Assembly: GCF_002000245.1 (NCBI RefSeq)
Contig: NZ_MTCM01000002.1
Span: 186,001 to 250,000 of the forward strand
Length of the DNA stretch: 64,000 nt
Reading direction: 5' to 3'
DNA from: Sphingobacterium sp. CZ-UAM
GTDB lineage: Bacteria; Bacteroidota; Bacteroidia; Sphingobacteriales; Sphingobacteriaceae
Positions 26,832 to 34,465 of this stretch are shown here, in pieces; position 1 is the stretch's first letter; every line of letters begins with the position of its first letter. The position numbers and the translations under genes are program-made. Under the pieces are notes generated by a model that was not told the origin of the DNA, did not search any database, and saw only the letters and a program-made list of their open reading frames with translations.

Positions 26832-27680
26832 TTAGCTGGTAGGTGCGGTAGCTGTTTTGTCGTTCAAGATTGGCCAAACACCAGGGCGAGGGAAGCTAAT
26901 TCCTTTGTTGTCACCACGTTGTTGATCCTGACCAAAATAGTACATAGGCCATCCTTTGAAGGTCAATTGTTTTTTACCAAAAACATCGATCACCGAAATA
27001 TCCGCCGATTTTACGAGGGATGGTAAGGCTCCTTTGTCCATTTGATAGATCGGCCAAACGTTATCATTGCTGAAATCGGGTTTAGTAAACGTATTTTTAT
27101 TGAATTTGTCGGGGTTAAAGGCATAAAGTGTTCGGCCTTTATCGTCGGTTAAATACAAGGTGCTGCCCGTACCTTCTGTGTAATCTCCCAAATAGTTTTT
27201 CCCATCATGCCCGACAAGTTGTGCATTGGCAACCATCAGTAGATAATCGGGCTTCGCCACATACCAAATTTTATTTACGGCATCTCCTTTTACAGGATCA
27301 GATTGGCTGTCTCCGGCATAATAATATAAGGGCCAACCTTTGTAGGTACTCTGTTTGCTACCATCGGCTCTCGTAATTTCACCCAGAAGACTTTTATCGA
27401 TCTTCATATCGGAACTAGTCTCATTGTTATGATAAATCGGCCAGGTTGCTAAACAATTTCCCGTACATGTAGACGCACCTTTTGTATCATTCGAGAAGAA
27501 ATAGAGCGTTCTTCCATTAGCATCCGTTAGGATCGCACCGAATTGAACAGTTGATGCTATTTGGATTCCTTTCTTTTTATCTTCAGGAGCTTTATCGTCA
27601 TCTTTAGAACAAGATATAAACAGGGCTAACATGACGAAGGCCATTAAGGCTGTTTTTACATTTTTTTTGTTGAGTTCCAT
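26832..27680 (-). CDS. Secreted-repeat (COG4315-type) lipoprotein
   Basis: A 282-residue lipoprotein (ALFISCSKDDD, lipid cysteine at residue 24). It carries repeated units with the patterns GRTLYFFSNDTKG...CTGNCLATWPIY and TYKGWPLYYYAGDS...WYVAKPD, seen again later as GRTLYAFNPDKFN...VWPIYQ and TFKGWPMYYFGQD...WPILN. This repeat is the secreted domain of unknown function often found with cytochromes and redox proteins. A cysteine pair (CTGNC) occurs only in the first unit. It heads the minus-strand operon and diverges from the sigma-factor gene, with a perfect palindrome between them. It is probably an envelope redox-associated protein; the biochemical role is unknown. Confidence 0.85.
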   Translation of the reverse strand: MELNKKNVKTALMAFVMLALFISCSKDDDKAPEDKKKGIQIASTVQFGAILTDANGRTLYFFSNDTKGASTCTGNCLATWPIYHNNETSSDMKIDKSLLGEITRADGSKQSTYKGWPLYYYAGDSQSDPVKGDAVNKIWYVAKPDYLLMVANAQLVGHDGKNYLGDYTEGTGSTLYLTDDKGRTLYAFNPDKFNKNTFTKPDFSNDNVWPIYQMDKGALPSLVKSADISVIDVFGKKQLTFKGWPMYYFGQDQQRGDNKGISFPRPGVWPILNDKTATAPTS

Positions 27681-27728
27681 AATACTAAGTTTTAATTGTT
27701 GATACTATCCATTACGATCATATTGAGG

Positions 27729-27780
27729 AAAAGGTTGCCTGCCATGAAAAAAATATTTTTTTCATGGCAGGCAACCTTTT
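27729..27780. repeat. Perfect 52-base palindrome in a divergent promoter region
   Basis: Bases 27729-27754 are the exact reverse complement of 27755-27780. The G/C-rich outer part is GGTTGCCTGCCATG and the centre is A7/T7. On the plus strand the right arm runs on into further T residues, as in a very strong intrinsic terminator. It lies between the 5' ends of two divergent transcription units, where a terminator is not expected. Confidence 0.9.
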
Positions 27781-27841
27781 TTGTTATCTCATCGTACTAC
27801 ATTTTATACTATATTTATCAAAAGAAAAGCGACAATATCGA

Positions 27842-28420
27842 GTGGCGATAACAGAAGTTGACGAAAAATCTATCCATATTATTAAGGGATGCATAAATGA
27901 GGACCGTAGATCTCAAAAAGATCTTTATGCCACATATTATGCACTGGCACTGGGCATATGTTTACGATATGCCGATAATAAAGAAGATGCAATAGGTATT
28001 TTAAACGAGGGATTTTTTAAAGTATTTAAAAATATAATCAAATACGATTATCAGAAGCCTTTATCTACCTGGATAAAAAAAATCATGACGAACACAGCAA
28101 TAGATTTCTATCGCGCGAAAATTAGACAGGGTAACTTGGTTGATATTGCTGTAGTTGAACACGCTATTGCCGATCATGATACGATAACTCAAAAATTGAA
28201 TTACGAAGATCTGTTAGGGATGATACATCGGCTTCCACCGGCCTATCGTACAGTGTTTAATCTTTATGCGATTGATGGCTATGGACATGAAGAGATCAGT
28301 GATATGCTGGGTATTGCAGTTGGAACTTCAAAATCCAACCTGCATAAAGCCCGAGTACGACTAGCTGAAATGGTGAAAACCCAAGAGGAGACAAAAGGTA
28401 AAACTGGGGAGAATACATGA
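27842..28420 (+). CDS. ECF RNA polymerase sigma factor
   Basis: The open frame reaches 27764, but that ATG lies inside the 52-base palindrome. The residues before about position 27 look like non-coding translation, so I prefer the GTG at 27842, giving 192 residues. Region 2 is seen in KDLYATYYALALGICLRYADNKEDAIGIL split with FFKVFKN, and region 4 in LPPAYRTVFNLYAIDGYGHEEISDMLG with AVGTSKSNLHKARVRLAEM. This is the type of ECF sigma that precedes membrane-anchored partners in Bacteroidota. Its stop (TGA) overlaps the ATG of the next gene by four bases, so the two are translationally coupled. Confidence 0.85.
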   Translation: MAITEVDEKSIHIIKGCINEDRRSQKDLYATYYALALGICLRYADNKEDAIGILNEGFFKVFKNIIKYDYQKPLSTWIKKIMTNTAIDFYRAKIRQGNLVDIAVVEHAIADHDTITQKLNYEDLLGMIHRLPPAYRTVFNLYAIDGYGHEEISDMLGIAVGTSKSNLHKARVRLAEMVKTQEETKGKTGENT

Positions 28421-29670
28421 TGGAAAAGGACAAGAACAAGATTGATGAGATCTTTAGAGAAGGTCTCGATAATGCCAATTTTGACTTTAATGAATCGGAT
28501 TGGGAGAAGATGGAGTCTAGATTGAACAATGACCGGAATAAAAGAAAGTCAACATTGTATTTCCTTACGGCACTATCTATAGCAGCAGCTGCGGTTCTCA
28601 CTCTTTTTTTTATTTGGAATGAGGACGCATGGGTAGAAAGCAAAAAAATGGATAACGCTAGTCAATCCACTGTTGTAAATAGATCTGAGCAGCAGGTTGG
28701 GGATACGATTATTCAGCATGATTTTTCACATATAACGCCTCAAGGAAAAACGGAAAATATAAAATCTGGGTTGAAATCAGATGTTGATTTTGGTCTAGTG
28801 GAAAAAACTGGTGAAGAGCTGATACAAAATAATGCGTTAGCAGCGTTTCCAGAAGCAAATAATGGTATCCTCAGTCGGATTGAAACTAAAACCGATTTTA
28901 CAGTTCCGAAGATGAAATTTAAAGCTGGGCAACTACCACGTTTTAACTTATCCGTGGATCCGGTTGAAACAACAGGAGATCGGTTGGCCGCCTTGTATAA
29001 TCAGAAGCGAATTGAGGAGCCTAGTGCGGCAAAAAGAGAGCCGTCGGTGTTAACACTTTTGGCAGGACCCGACCTAACGAGTGTAAAAGGTGCCGGTAAA
29101 TCTTCCTTAAGTCAGAACGTTGGTTTGGCTTATTCCTATCCACTGACTAAAGGGTTGAGTGTCTCTGTTGGTGCGATCTATGCCAAGAAGAATTATAAGT
29201 CAGCATACAGCTTTTATGCTCCTTCGAATCCCCCGCAAATGACGCAGTTGCCTAGCCAGGTCAGCGCCGTATGTGATGTGATCGATGTCCCATTGACAGC
29301 CAATTATGCGGTTTTGAAAAATAAAAGAATAAAGTTTAATGTCAGCGCTGGTCTGTCCAGTTATTTTATGCTGAAAGAAAAATATACGTTTGACTATGAA
29401 GCCGAAAGCAGCTATGGTGGCAAAAAGGGGGCAGTCTATGAACCCAAAGGAAGTTATGGAGATAAAAAAAGTGTAACCTATGAGGTCAAGGGAGAGAACC
29501 AGCATATTTTTGGTGTAGCAGATTTTTCAATATCAGTTGAAAAGAAAATCAGCGACAAGGTCAATATCGGGGTAAAGCCCTTTATTAAGATACCACTGAC
29601 AGGAATAGGTTATGGGAATGTGAACCTACAATCAAAAGGTGTGGCAGTTACACTGGGATTGAGTTTATAA
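28417..29670 (+). CDS. Anti-sigma-like membrane protein with beta-barrel-like C-terminus
   Basis: A 417-residue protein overlapping the sigma gene by ATGA. Residues 1-45 are polar (KIDEIFREGLDNANFDFNESDWEKME), in the style of the cytoplasmic domain of anti-sigma factors. One membrane helix follows at about 46-65 (YFLTALSIAAAAVLTLFFIW), then a linker to about 205. The C-terminal 210 residues have the alternating pattern of an outer-membrane barrel (VGLAYSYPLTKGLSVSVGAIYAKK as blocks, FSISVEKKISDKVNIGVKPF, AVTLGLSL). A 14-residue unit, SYGGKKGAVYEPKG / SYGDKKSVTYEVKG, is repeated in tandem at 29410-29493. It could sense the envelope directly and hold the sigma factor; that is inference. Confidence 0.75.
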   Translation: MMEKDKNKIDEIFREGLDNANFDFNESDWEKMESRLNNDRNKRKSTLYFLTALSIAAAAVLTLFFIWNEDAWVESKKMDNASQSTVVNRSEQQVGDTIIQHDFSHITPQGKTENIKSGLKSDVDFGLVEKTGEELIQNNALAAFPEANNGILSRIETKTDFTVPKMKFKAGQLPRFNLSVDPVETTGDRLAALYNQKRIEEPSAAKREPSVLTLLAGPDLTSVKGAGKSSLSQNVGLAYSYPLTKGLSVSVGAIYAKKNYKSAYSFYAPSNPPQMTQLPSQVSAVCDVIDVPLTANYAVLKNKRIKFNVSAGLSSYFMLKEKYTFDYEAESSYGGKKGAVYEPKGSYGDKKSVTYEVKGENQHIFGVADFSISVEKKISDKVNIGVKPFIKIPLTGIGYGNVNLQSKGVAVTLGLSL

Positions 29671-29886
29671 TAAGATCAGTATATACCGATCGAGTATCAA
29701 GCTGTTCATGTTTACAGCTGAACCATCCTATCGGGAGCGGGGTTGAGCTTCTATCGTCGGGTTAAAAATAACGTGAGCTATGGACGTATTTGGGAAGGAT
29801 ATCTATGAAAGCCTGAGCAGCGCGGCTGTTCAAAATTGACATGTGCAGAAATAAAGTAAAAAAAGTCTATTATTTTGGTAGATATT

Positions 29887-29918
29887 TTTGCTTTTATACT
29901 TTTAAATGTTTATATTTG
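29887..29918 (+). promoter_or_regulatory. Bacteroidetes-type promoter
   Basis: TTTG (29887-29890), a 20-base spacer and TATATTTG (29911-29918) match the known -33 TTTG / -7 TAnnTTTG consensus for the primary sigma factor of this phylum. Transcription would start near 29923-29926. No gene follows in the sense direction; a terminator lies about 60 bases downstream. Confidence 0.65.
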
Positions 29919-29923
29919 TCCTA

Positions 29924-29990
29924 TCATAATTTAGGTTTATAATTGGTTATTTAAAGGTTTTCATCCTCCCCGTTTGAAAACCTTTTTTGT
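29924..29990 (+). ncRNA. Candidate small RNA of about 65 nucleotides
   Basis: The stretch runs from the start expected for the promoter at 29887-29918 to a strong intrinsic terminator. The arms AAAGGTTTTCA (29953-29963) and TGAAAACCTTT (29975-29985) flank an 11-base loop, followed by TTTTG. Neither strand carries a useful open frame in this span. A short stable RNA is the simplest reading. Its start and function are inferred, not shown. Confidence 0.45.
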
Positions 29991-30242
29991 TTATGTACTG
30001 TTTGCTTAATAATCAATTTCATTGTCTACTTTTCTTTCAATTCTATTTAGCGAAAAAAATCCTACGCTGGCTCTAATTTTAATGTAAGGCCTTTTTATTT
30101 ATAATAAGAACAGAAATGAATGCGATGTGTAGCACATTTCTCTTATCCTTTTCGGGAGCATAGGGAAATGTTATTCTTCAACTGAAAGCGCTAGGACCCT
30201 TGTTGGGAAGACTATCCGTTTCGATTGTTATGTTGGAGTCTG

Positions 30243-30872
30243 TTAGTTCATTCGCATTTTTTGGATTTTGTTGGAAACATAGGCGTTATACTCTATGAAA
30301 CTTGGATATTGATCTGTTTTAGCCAATTCTGGGATAATAATGGCTAATTCAGTTCCCAAATCTAAAAACTGTGTTTCAAGAAGCTTAAACCTATTTTCAT
30401 CAGCACGCTCTTTAGCCTTGGTCATTTCAGCGAATAGGTTTTCCAGTTTATCCAAATATTTTTCAGCTTTCTCGTTGTTTAACTCGGGACGATTTGCATT
30501 TCCAACCTGTTCTGTCGCTTGTCTATTTTGCGCACTTTTGCCAGACTGATTATTGTTGAACAATGTATTTATGCCAAAAGCTAGTAGTGTAAACAAGGGT
30601 AGAACAATCAGCATAATAACTGGTCTACCACCATATTTTTTAAATTTGATGTAAGCATAATATAAAAGTATACCTCCCAATATAAGCAAACCGATCGCTA
30701 AACCTATATTTCCTAAAAATTCATAGACAGGAAGTAATATCCTTGGGACCCTATAAGATGATTGTTCACTGAAATAACTGACTCCAAGAGCCAAAAAAAA
30801 TGCGCCAATAAATCCCATCGCGAAAGATTTAACTTTTTCTGCAATTGTCTGAACGTTGTTTGCTGTTGTCAT
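30243..30872 (-). CDS. Hypothetical membrane protein with three helices and a coiled coil
   Basis: I do not recognise this 209-residue protein. It has three predicted membrane segments at about 17-34 (FAMGFIGAFFLALGVSYF), 50-70 (IGLAIGLLILGGILLYYAY) and 84-104 (VIMLIVLPLFTLLAFGINTLF). An asparagine- and glutamine-rich linker and a charged, coiled-coil-like tail follow (about 130-165: NNEKAEKYLDKLENLFAEMTK). There is no signal peptide cleavage site and no catalytic motif. It stands alone between a long non-coding region and a divergent GNAT gene. Confidence 0.7.
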   Translation of the reverse strand: MTTANNVQTIAEKVKSFAMGFIGAFFLALGVSYFSEQSSYRVPRILLPVYEFLGNIGLAIGLLILGGILLYYAYIKFKKYGGRPVIMLIVLPLFTLLAFGINTLFNNNQSGKSAQNRQATEQVGNANRPELNNEKAEKYLDKLENLFAEMTKAKERADENRFKLLETQFLDLGTELAIIIPELAKTDQYPSFIEYNAYVSNKIQKMRMN

Positions 30873-31069
30873 TTTGTCTAAGGTCTAAGGGGCTGAACAA
30901 ATAACATCAGCCTTTATACATCTAAAATTAATGACTACTGTAAGATTAAATCCTTTGTATTTACAATCCGTGGTAACCCTTTTACAATTCGACAAACTGG
31001 TTGATTTTTTTACTTGTGCAATATAATGTGCAAATAAAATCAGACTTTTGTCTTTTAAAATTTACGGCA

Positions 31070-31507
31070 ATGATTAGAAAAATTGAGACGAGCGATTATC
31101 AAAATCTGATTCTAATATGGGAGAGTTCCGTATTGAACACGCACGATTTTCTGAAAGAGGCGGATTTTAATTATTATAAGGAGCAAATTCCAACCTATTT
31201 TGAACATGTGGTGTTGTTGGGCTATGAGGAAAATGGCGTATTAGTAGCGTTTATGGGAATTTCTGGAGAAAACCTTGAGATGTTATTCATTCACAATGAT
31301 TATCGTGGTAAAGGAATTGGAAAACAACTTATTTACCATGCTATAAAATATTTGAAAGTGACTAATGTAGATGTAAATGAACAAAATATCCAAGCTGTGG
31401 ATTTCTACAAGCATATCGGATTTAAAGTGCTTAAAAGGTCCCCATTGGACGGACAGGGTAAAGAATATCCGATCTTACATATGGGATTGGAAGCAAATAG
31501 CTACTAA
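31070..31507 (+). CDS. GNAT-family N-acetyltransferase, YjaB-like
   Basis: The ATG at 31070 opens with MIRKIETSDYQNLILIWESS, the normal start of this subfamily; an earlier ATG at 31001 adds residues that do not fit. The 145-residue protein has the acetyl-CoA pyrophosphate-binding motif DYRGKGIGKQL, the VDVNEQNIQAVDFYKHIGF segment and the ending RSPLDGQGKEYPILHM, all as in E. coli YjaB and relatives. These transfer an acetyl group from acetyl-CoA to an amine, and the natural acceptor is poorly known. It is a single gene in the cytoplasm, without obvious functional neighbours. Confidence 0.88.
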   Translation: MIRKIETSDYQNLILIWESSVLNTHDFLKEADFNYYKEQIPTYFEHVVLLGYEENGVLVAFMGISGENLEMLFIHNDYRGKGIGKQLIYHAIKYLKVTNVDVNEQNIQAVDFYKHIGFKVLKRSPLDGQGKEYPILHMGLEANSY

Positions 31508-31624
31508 GTTACAGTTCTGTTGTTTTATCTGCGAAGTTAATAGACCCAACCGACTTCGTCTTCTAAGATGTCTTTCCTATCAACTTTATTTCGAACATTT
31601 CTATTGACCGTGCAAATCCATCCC

Positions 31625-31685
31625 CCGTTTGATGTTGTAGCGAATCAAATGGGACTTCCGTTTAATGTTATGCTAATCAAATAGG
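31625..31685. repeat. Two imperfect tandem operator-like repeats
   Basis: Units of about 28 bases at 31625-31653 and 31658-31685, period about 33, share CCGTTT.ATGTT and AATCAAAT. Each contains a dyad: TTTGAT, 10 bases, ATCAAA in the first, and TTTAAT, 9 bases, ATCAAA in the second. They end 6 bases before the next coding start, a possible place for a repressor or for RNA structures. Confidence 0.45.
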
Positions 31686-31691
31686 TAGATT

Positions 31692-32150
31692 ATGATAAAT
31701 TACTTTAAATTATTTGCCCTTTCCGTTATTTTTATTGCTGTTGGAGCCTGTAAAAGCAACGATGATAATGTGTTTTGTGCCGAGATTTATATTCCAATGG
31801 TAAGTAATATAAATTATGTAAATGAAAATGGAAAGGATTTGATATTTAGTGACAATCCACTTTATCCGGTGGAAGGAATCGAAATATATAAAATAGCGCC
31901 AAATGACCAACATATTCCGCTTTCTTTTACAATAAACAGCTCGCAAAAATTTATTGCTGTTAATTTAGAAAAAATGGAAAATGGAACATTCTATATACGG
32001 CTCAAATCAGATGTGATTGATAGAATAAGCTATACAGCAAAAATCGACGAAAGTGATCCCTGTAGAGACTATAAACTAAAGGAATTGAGGCAAAATGATA
32101 AAGCGGGACAATACGATACAAAAACACAGGTATGGACCTTTAAAAAATAG
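31692..32150 (+). CDS. Hypothetical lipoprotein
   Basis: A 152-residue protein I cannot assign to a family. It has a good lipoprotein signal (MINYFKLFALSVIFIAVGAC, lipid cysteine at 20). A polar mature domain with strand-like segments follows (GIEIYKIAPNDQHIPLSFTIN, TFYIRLKSDVIDRISYTAK). Two cysteines remain besides the lipid anchor, in VFCAEIY and DPCRDYK, which could form a disulfide. Probably a small envelope protein with an immunoglobulin-like fold. The gene is preceded by twin operator-like repeats. Confidence 0.7.
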   Translation: MINYFKLFALSVIFIAVGACKSNDDNVFCAEIYIPMVSNINYVNENGKDLIFSDNPLYPVEGIEIYKIAPNDQHIPLSFTINSSQKFIAVNLEKMENGTFYIRLKSDVIDRISYTAKIDESDPCRDYKLKELRQNDKAGQYDTKTQVWTFKK

Positions 32151-32284
32151 GGACGCAAAATGCTGATAACAATACAGGTGCCGTGATCTTTAATGCTCGA
32201 TTTTTCTTGGGAAAATTTCTATGACCTCAAATAAAGAGTGACAAATGTAGCAAGTTTCGGATTTTATCTTTTCCTCTCTTCAGA

Positions 32285-32292
32285 TAGCTTTG
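32285..32292 (+). promoter_or_regulatory. Putative -7 element of the SDR gene
   Basis: TAGCTTTG matches the Bacteroidetes -7 pattern TAnnTTTG, 24 bases before the chosen SDR start. The -33 element is poor (TTTC about 25 bases upstream). If real, transcription begins after the upstream ATG at 32238 and supports the start at 32316. Confidence 0.4.
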
Positions 32293-32315
32293 TGTTAACT
32301 AAAACATTAAGCGAT

Positions 32316-33056
32316 ATGCAGATTTTTAAAGATAAAGTCATCCTCATTACGGGTGCCAATAGAGGTATAGGCCAAGCATTTGTAAAAGCTCTATTGAACA
32401 ATGGTGCAAAAAAAATCTATGCTACCTGTAGAAATTTGAATACGATACCCACATTTGATGACAATAGAGTCGTTATTTTGCCTCTTGATATTACCGACGA
32501 CAAGCAGATCTCAATGATTGCGTCGATCGCGCAGGACACTGAAATATTGATCAATAATGCGGGAGCTTTAAGCGCGGGAAATATTTTGGAGGGGGACCTG
32601 ACAGGAATGGAGAATGATATGCATGTAAATTATTTTGGAACAATAAAAATGATGCGCGCGTTTAAACCTATTCTGAAAAAAAATAAACCGTCAAAATTGA
32701 TTAATATTGTTTCAATTGCAGCTTATTCACCTTTACCCTCTATCGCCGGATATGCAGCTTCAAAGGCAGCACTTTTTTCTGCAACACAATCTGTTCGAAT
32801 AGAACTGGCTAAAGATGGAGTTGCTGTTTATGCAGTGAATCCAGGTGCAATTGATACGGATATGAACAAAGGAAGTGATTGGGATATGCCGGATGCGGAT
32901 AACACAGTTCTGAAAATTTTGGGATATGTATCGGAGGGTATGCTTGATATTGTTCCTGATGTAATGGGACAGGGGATGTACAAGGCCTGGAGCGAAGATC
33001 CCTCGAAATTAGCAAAGATTTTTTCAGATTTATACTACGCCGAAAATACGAATTAG
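32316..33056 (+). CDS. Short-chain dehydrogenase/reductase (SDR)
   Basis: The start at 32316 (MQIFKDKVILITGANRGIG) places the cofactor motif TGANRGIG at residues 12-19, as usual in classical SDRs. An upstream ATG at 32238 would add 26 unlike residues. The NNAG motif is at 80-83 and the catalytic triad is Ser133, Tyr146 and Lys150 (YAASK). The NPGAIDTDM segment follows, as in enzymes that close over NAD(P)H. The 246-residue length is standard. The arginine after the glycine motif and CRN at the end of the second strand hint at NADPH use. The substrate is unknown and the neighbours give no clue. Confidence 0.9.
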   Translation: MQIFKDKVILITGANRGIGQAFVKALLNNGAKKIYATCRNLNTIPTFDDNRVVILPLDITDDKQISMIASIAQDTEILINNAGALSAGNILEGDLTGMENDMHVNYFGTIKMMRAFKPILKKNKPSKLINIVSIAAYSPLPSIAGYAASKAALFSATQSVRIELAKDGVAVYAVNPGAIDTDMNKGSDWDMPDADNTVLKILGYVSEGMLDIVPDVMGQGMYKAWSEDPSKLAKIFSDLYYAENTN

Positions 33057-33317
33057 CGACATTAAACATGATCTTCACATAAGTTCCATATTTAACCCGT
33101 CGAAGTTCGCGGATTAGATATGTAACTTATGACCTTATGTAATCGAACCAACACATATATTCGGCAGTATGTGATCGTAATATCCGTTTAAAAAGACCAT
33201 GTTTGTATCGGATCGTTTGGCCATCAATATCGAAACTTATAGGCAAAATCCTTGTTTAATTCCTTATAAAACACTATCTTTTTTATATTTTTTAAAAATT
33301 AGAAACAAGGGATAACA

Positions 33318-34286
33318 ATGTCATTAATAGATTTATCAAAACGCGTAGCGCTAGGAATAGATATTGGGGGTACCAATACGAAATTTGGAGTGGTCAATCA
33401 TCGGGGTGAGGTGCTTGAAAAAGGAAGTTTAAGAACAGATGATTATGAGCATGTTGAAGATTTCATTGATGCTTTGCATGAAAAAGCTTATCCTTTGATC
33501 AGAAGGTTTGGTGGTGAAGAGAACTTTGATGGAATCGGTGTGGGAGCTCCCGATGCAAATTACTATACGGGAACAATAGATCACGCTCCCAATCTTCCAT
33601 GGAAAGGTGTGATTTACTTTAGTGATTTAATGACTACTAAGTTTAATATTCCTTGTACCATTACCAACGATGCGAATGCGGCGGCTTATGGTGAGATGCT
33701 TTTTGGCGCAGCACGTGGAATGAAGGATTTTATTATGATCACTCTGGGAACAGGTGTAGGAAGTGGTATTGTCGCCGGTGGAAAACTCATTTATGGACAT
33801 GATGGGTTTGCTGGGGAATTAGGCCATACGATTGTTAAACCTGGAGGAAGGAAACATTGGAGTACAGGTTCGGAGGGAAGTTTGGAAGCATATGCTTCTG
33901 CGACAGGGATCACAATTACAGCAAAAAAAATGAGAGCTGAATTTCCTGAATCGATGCTAAATCAGTATCCCGAAGATGCCATTAATTCAAAAACTGTTCA
34001 TGAATGTGCGGTACAGGGTGATCCGATAGCTATTGAAGTTTTTCGTTATACAGGACAAAAATTAGGTGAGGCATTGGCAAATTTTGTCATGTTCTCTTCT
34101 CCCGAAGCTATTCTCCTCTTTGGAGGGGTAATAAAGGCGGGTGATTTCATTTTAAAACCTGCGAAATTACATATGGAAAGAAATCTCTTTCCATTATTCA
34201 GAAATAAGGTAAAACTGGTTTTCAGTGAACTGGAAGAAGCGGATGCCGCTATTCTTGGAGCGAGTGCTTTGGTTTGGGAAAAGTAA
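33318..34286 (+). CDS. ROK-family sugar kinase (glucokinase-like) lacking the zinc cysteines
   Basis: A 322-residue cytoplasmic kinase. The phosphate-binding motif is GIDIGGTNTKFGVV (13-26), the catalytic aspartate is Asp118 in TNDANAAAYGE, and the second glycine motif is TLGTGVGSGIV. The GELGHTIV histidine is present. The usual zinc knuckle CxCGxxGCLE reads WSTGSEGSLE, so all three cysteines are replaced. ROK kinases phosphorylate glucose or related sugars. The overall fit is to Bacteroidota glucokinase-like members, but loss of the zinc site could alter stability or specificity. It is a single gene, so pathway context is lacking. Confidence 0.88.
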   Translation: MSLIDLSKRVALGIDIGGTNTKFGVVNHRGEVLEKGSLRTDDYEHVEDFIDALHEKAYPLIRRFGGEENFDGIGVGAPDANYYTGTIDHAPNLPWKGVIYFSDLMTTKFNIPCTITNDANAAAYGEMLFGAARGMKDFIMITLGTGVGSGIVAGGKLIYGHDGFAGELGHTIVKPGGRKHWSTGSEGSLEAYASATGITITAKKMRAEFPESMLNQYPEDAINSKTVHECAVQGDPIAIEVFRYTGQKLGEALANFVMFSSPEAILLFGGVIKAGDFILKPAKLHMERNLFPLFRNKVKLVFSELEEADAAILGASALVWEK

Positions 34287-34465
34287 GTGGGTAAATGCGG
34301 AGGATTTAGAGTGGGAGATGGCGAGTCAATAGGTCCGTGATTGGAACAGTATTTTTTAATTTGTTGCAGGAGGTATGGGAAACGCAATCAAAAGGCATAG
34401 TATTTGCTGAACGTAATCTTTAAAAATTGAATAGTTCTGAACAATTAAAAAACAAATTTAAATAG

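Larger units (their letters stand above)
29671..30242. other. Intergenic region holding a promoter-terminator pair
   Basis: About 570 bases without a credible open frame. Its one clear structure is a consensus-like promoter at 29887-29918 followed by a terminator at 29953-29990, described separately. The rest, including 30000-30242, shows nothing I can assign. Confidence 0.5.

Noticed and set aside
27764..27841. N-terminal extension of the sigma factor starting inside the 52-base palindrome
   Set aside because: The start ATG lies within the palindrome arm and the residues are unlike sigma N-termini; a GTG at 27842 is more likely.
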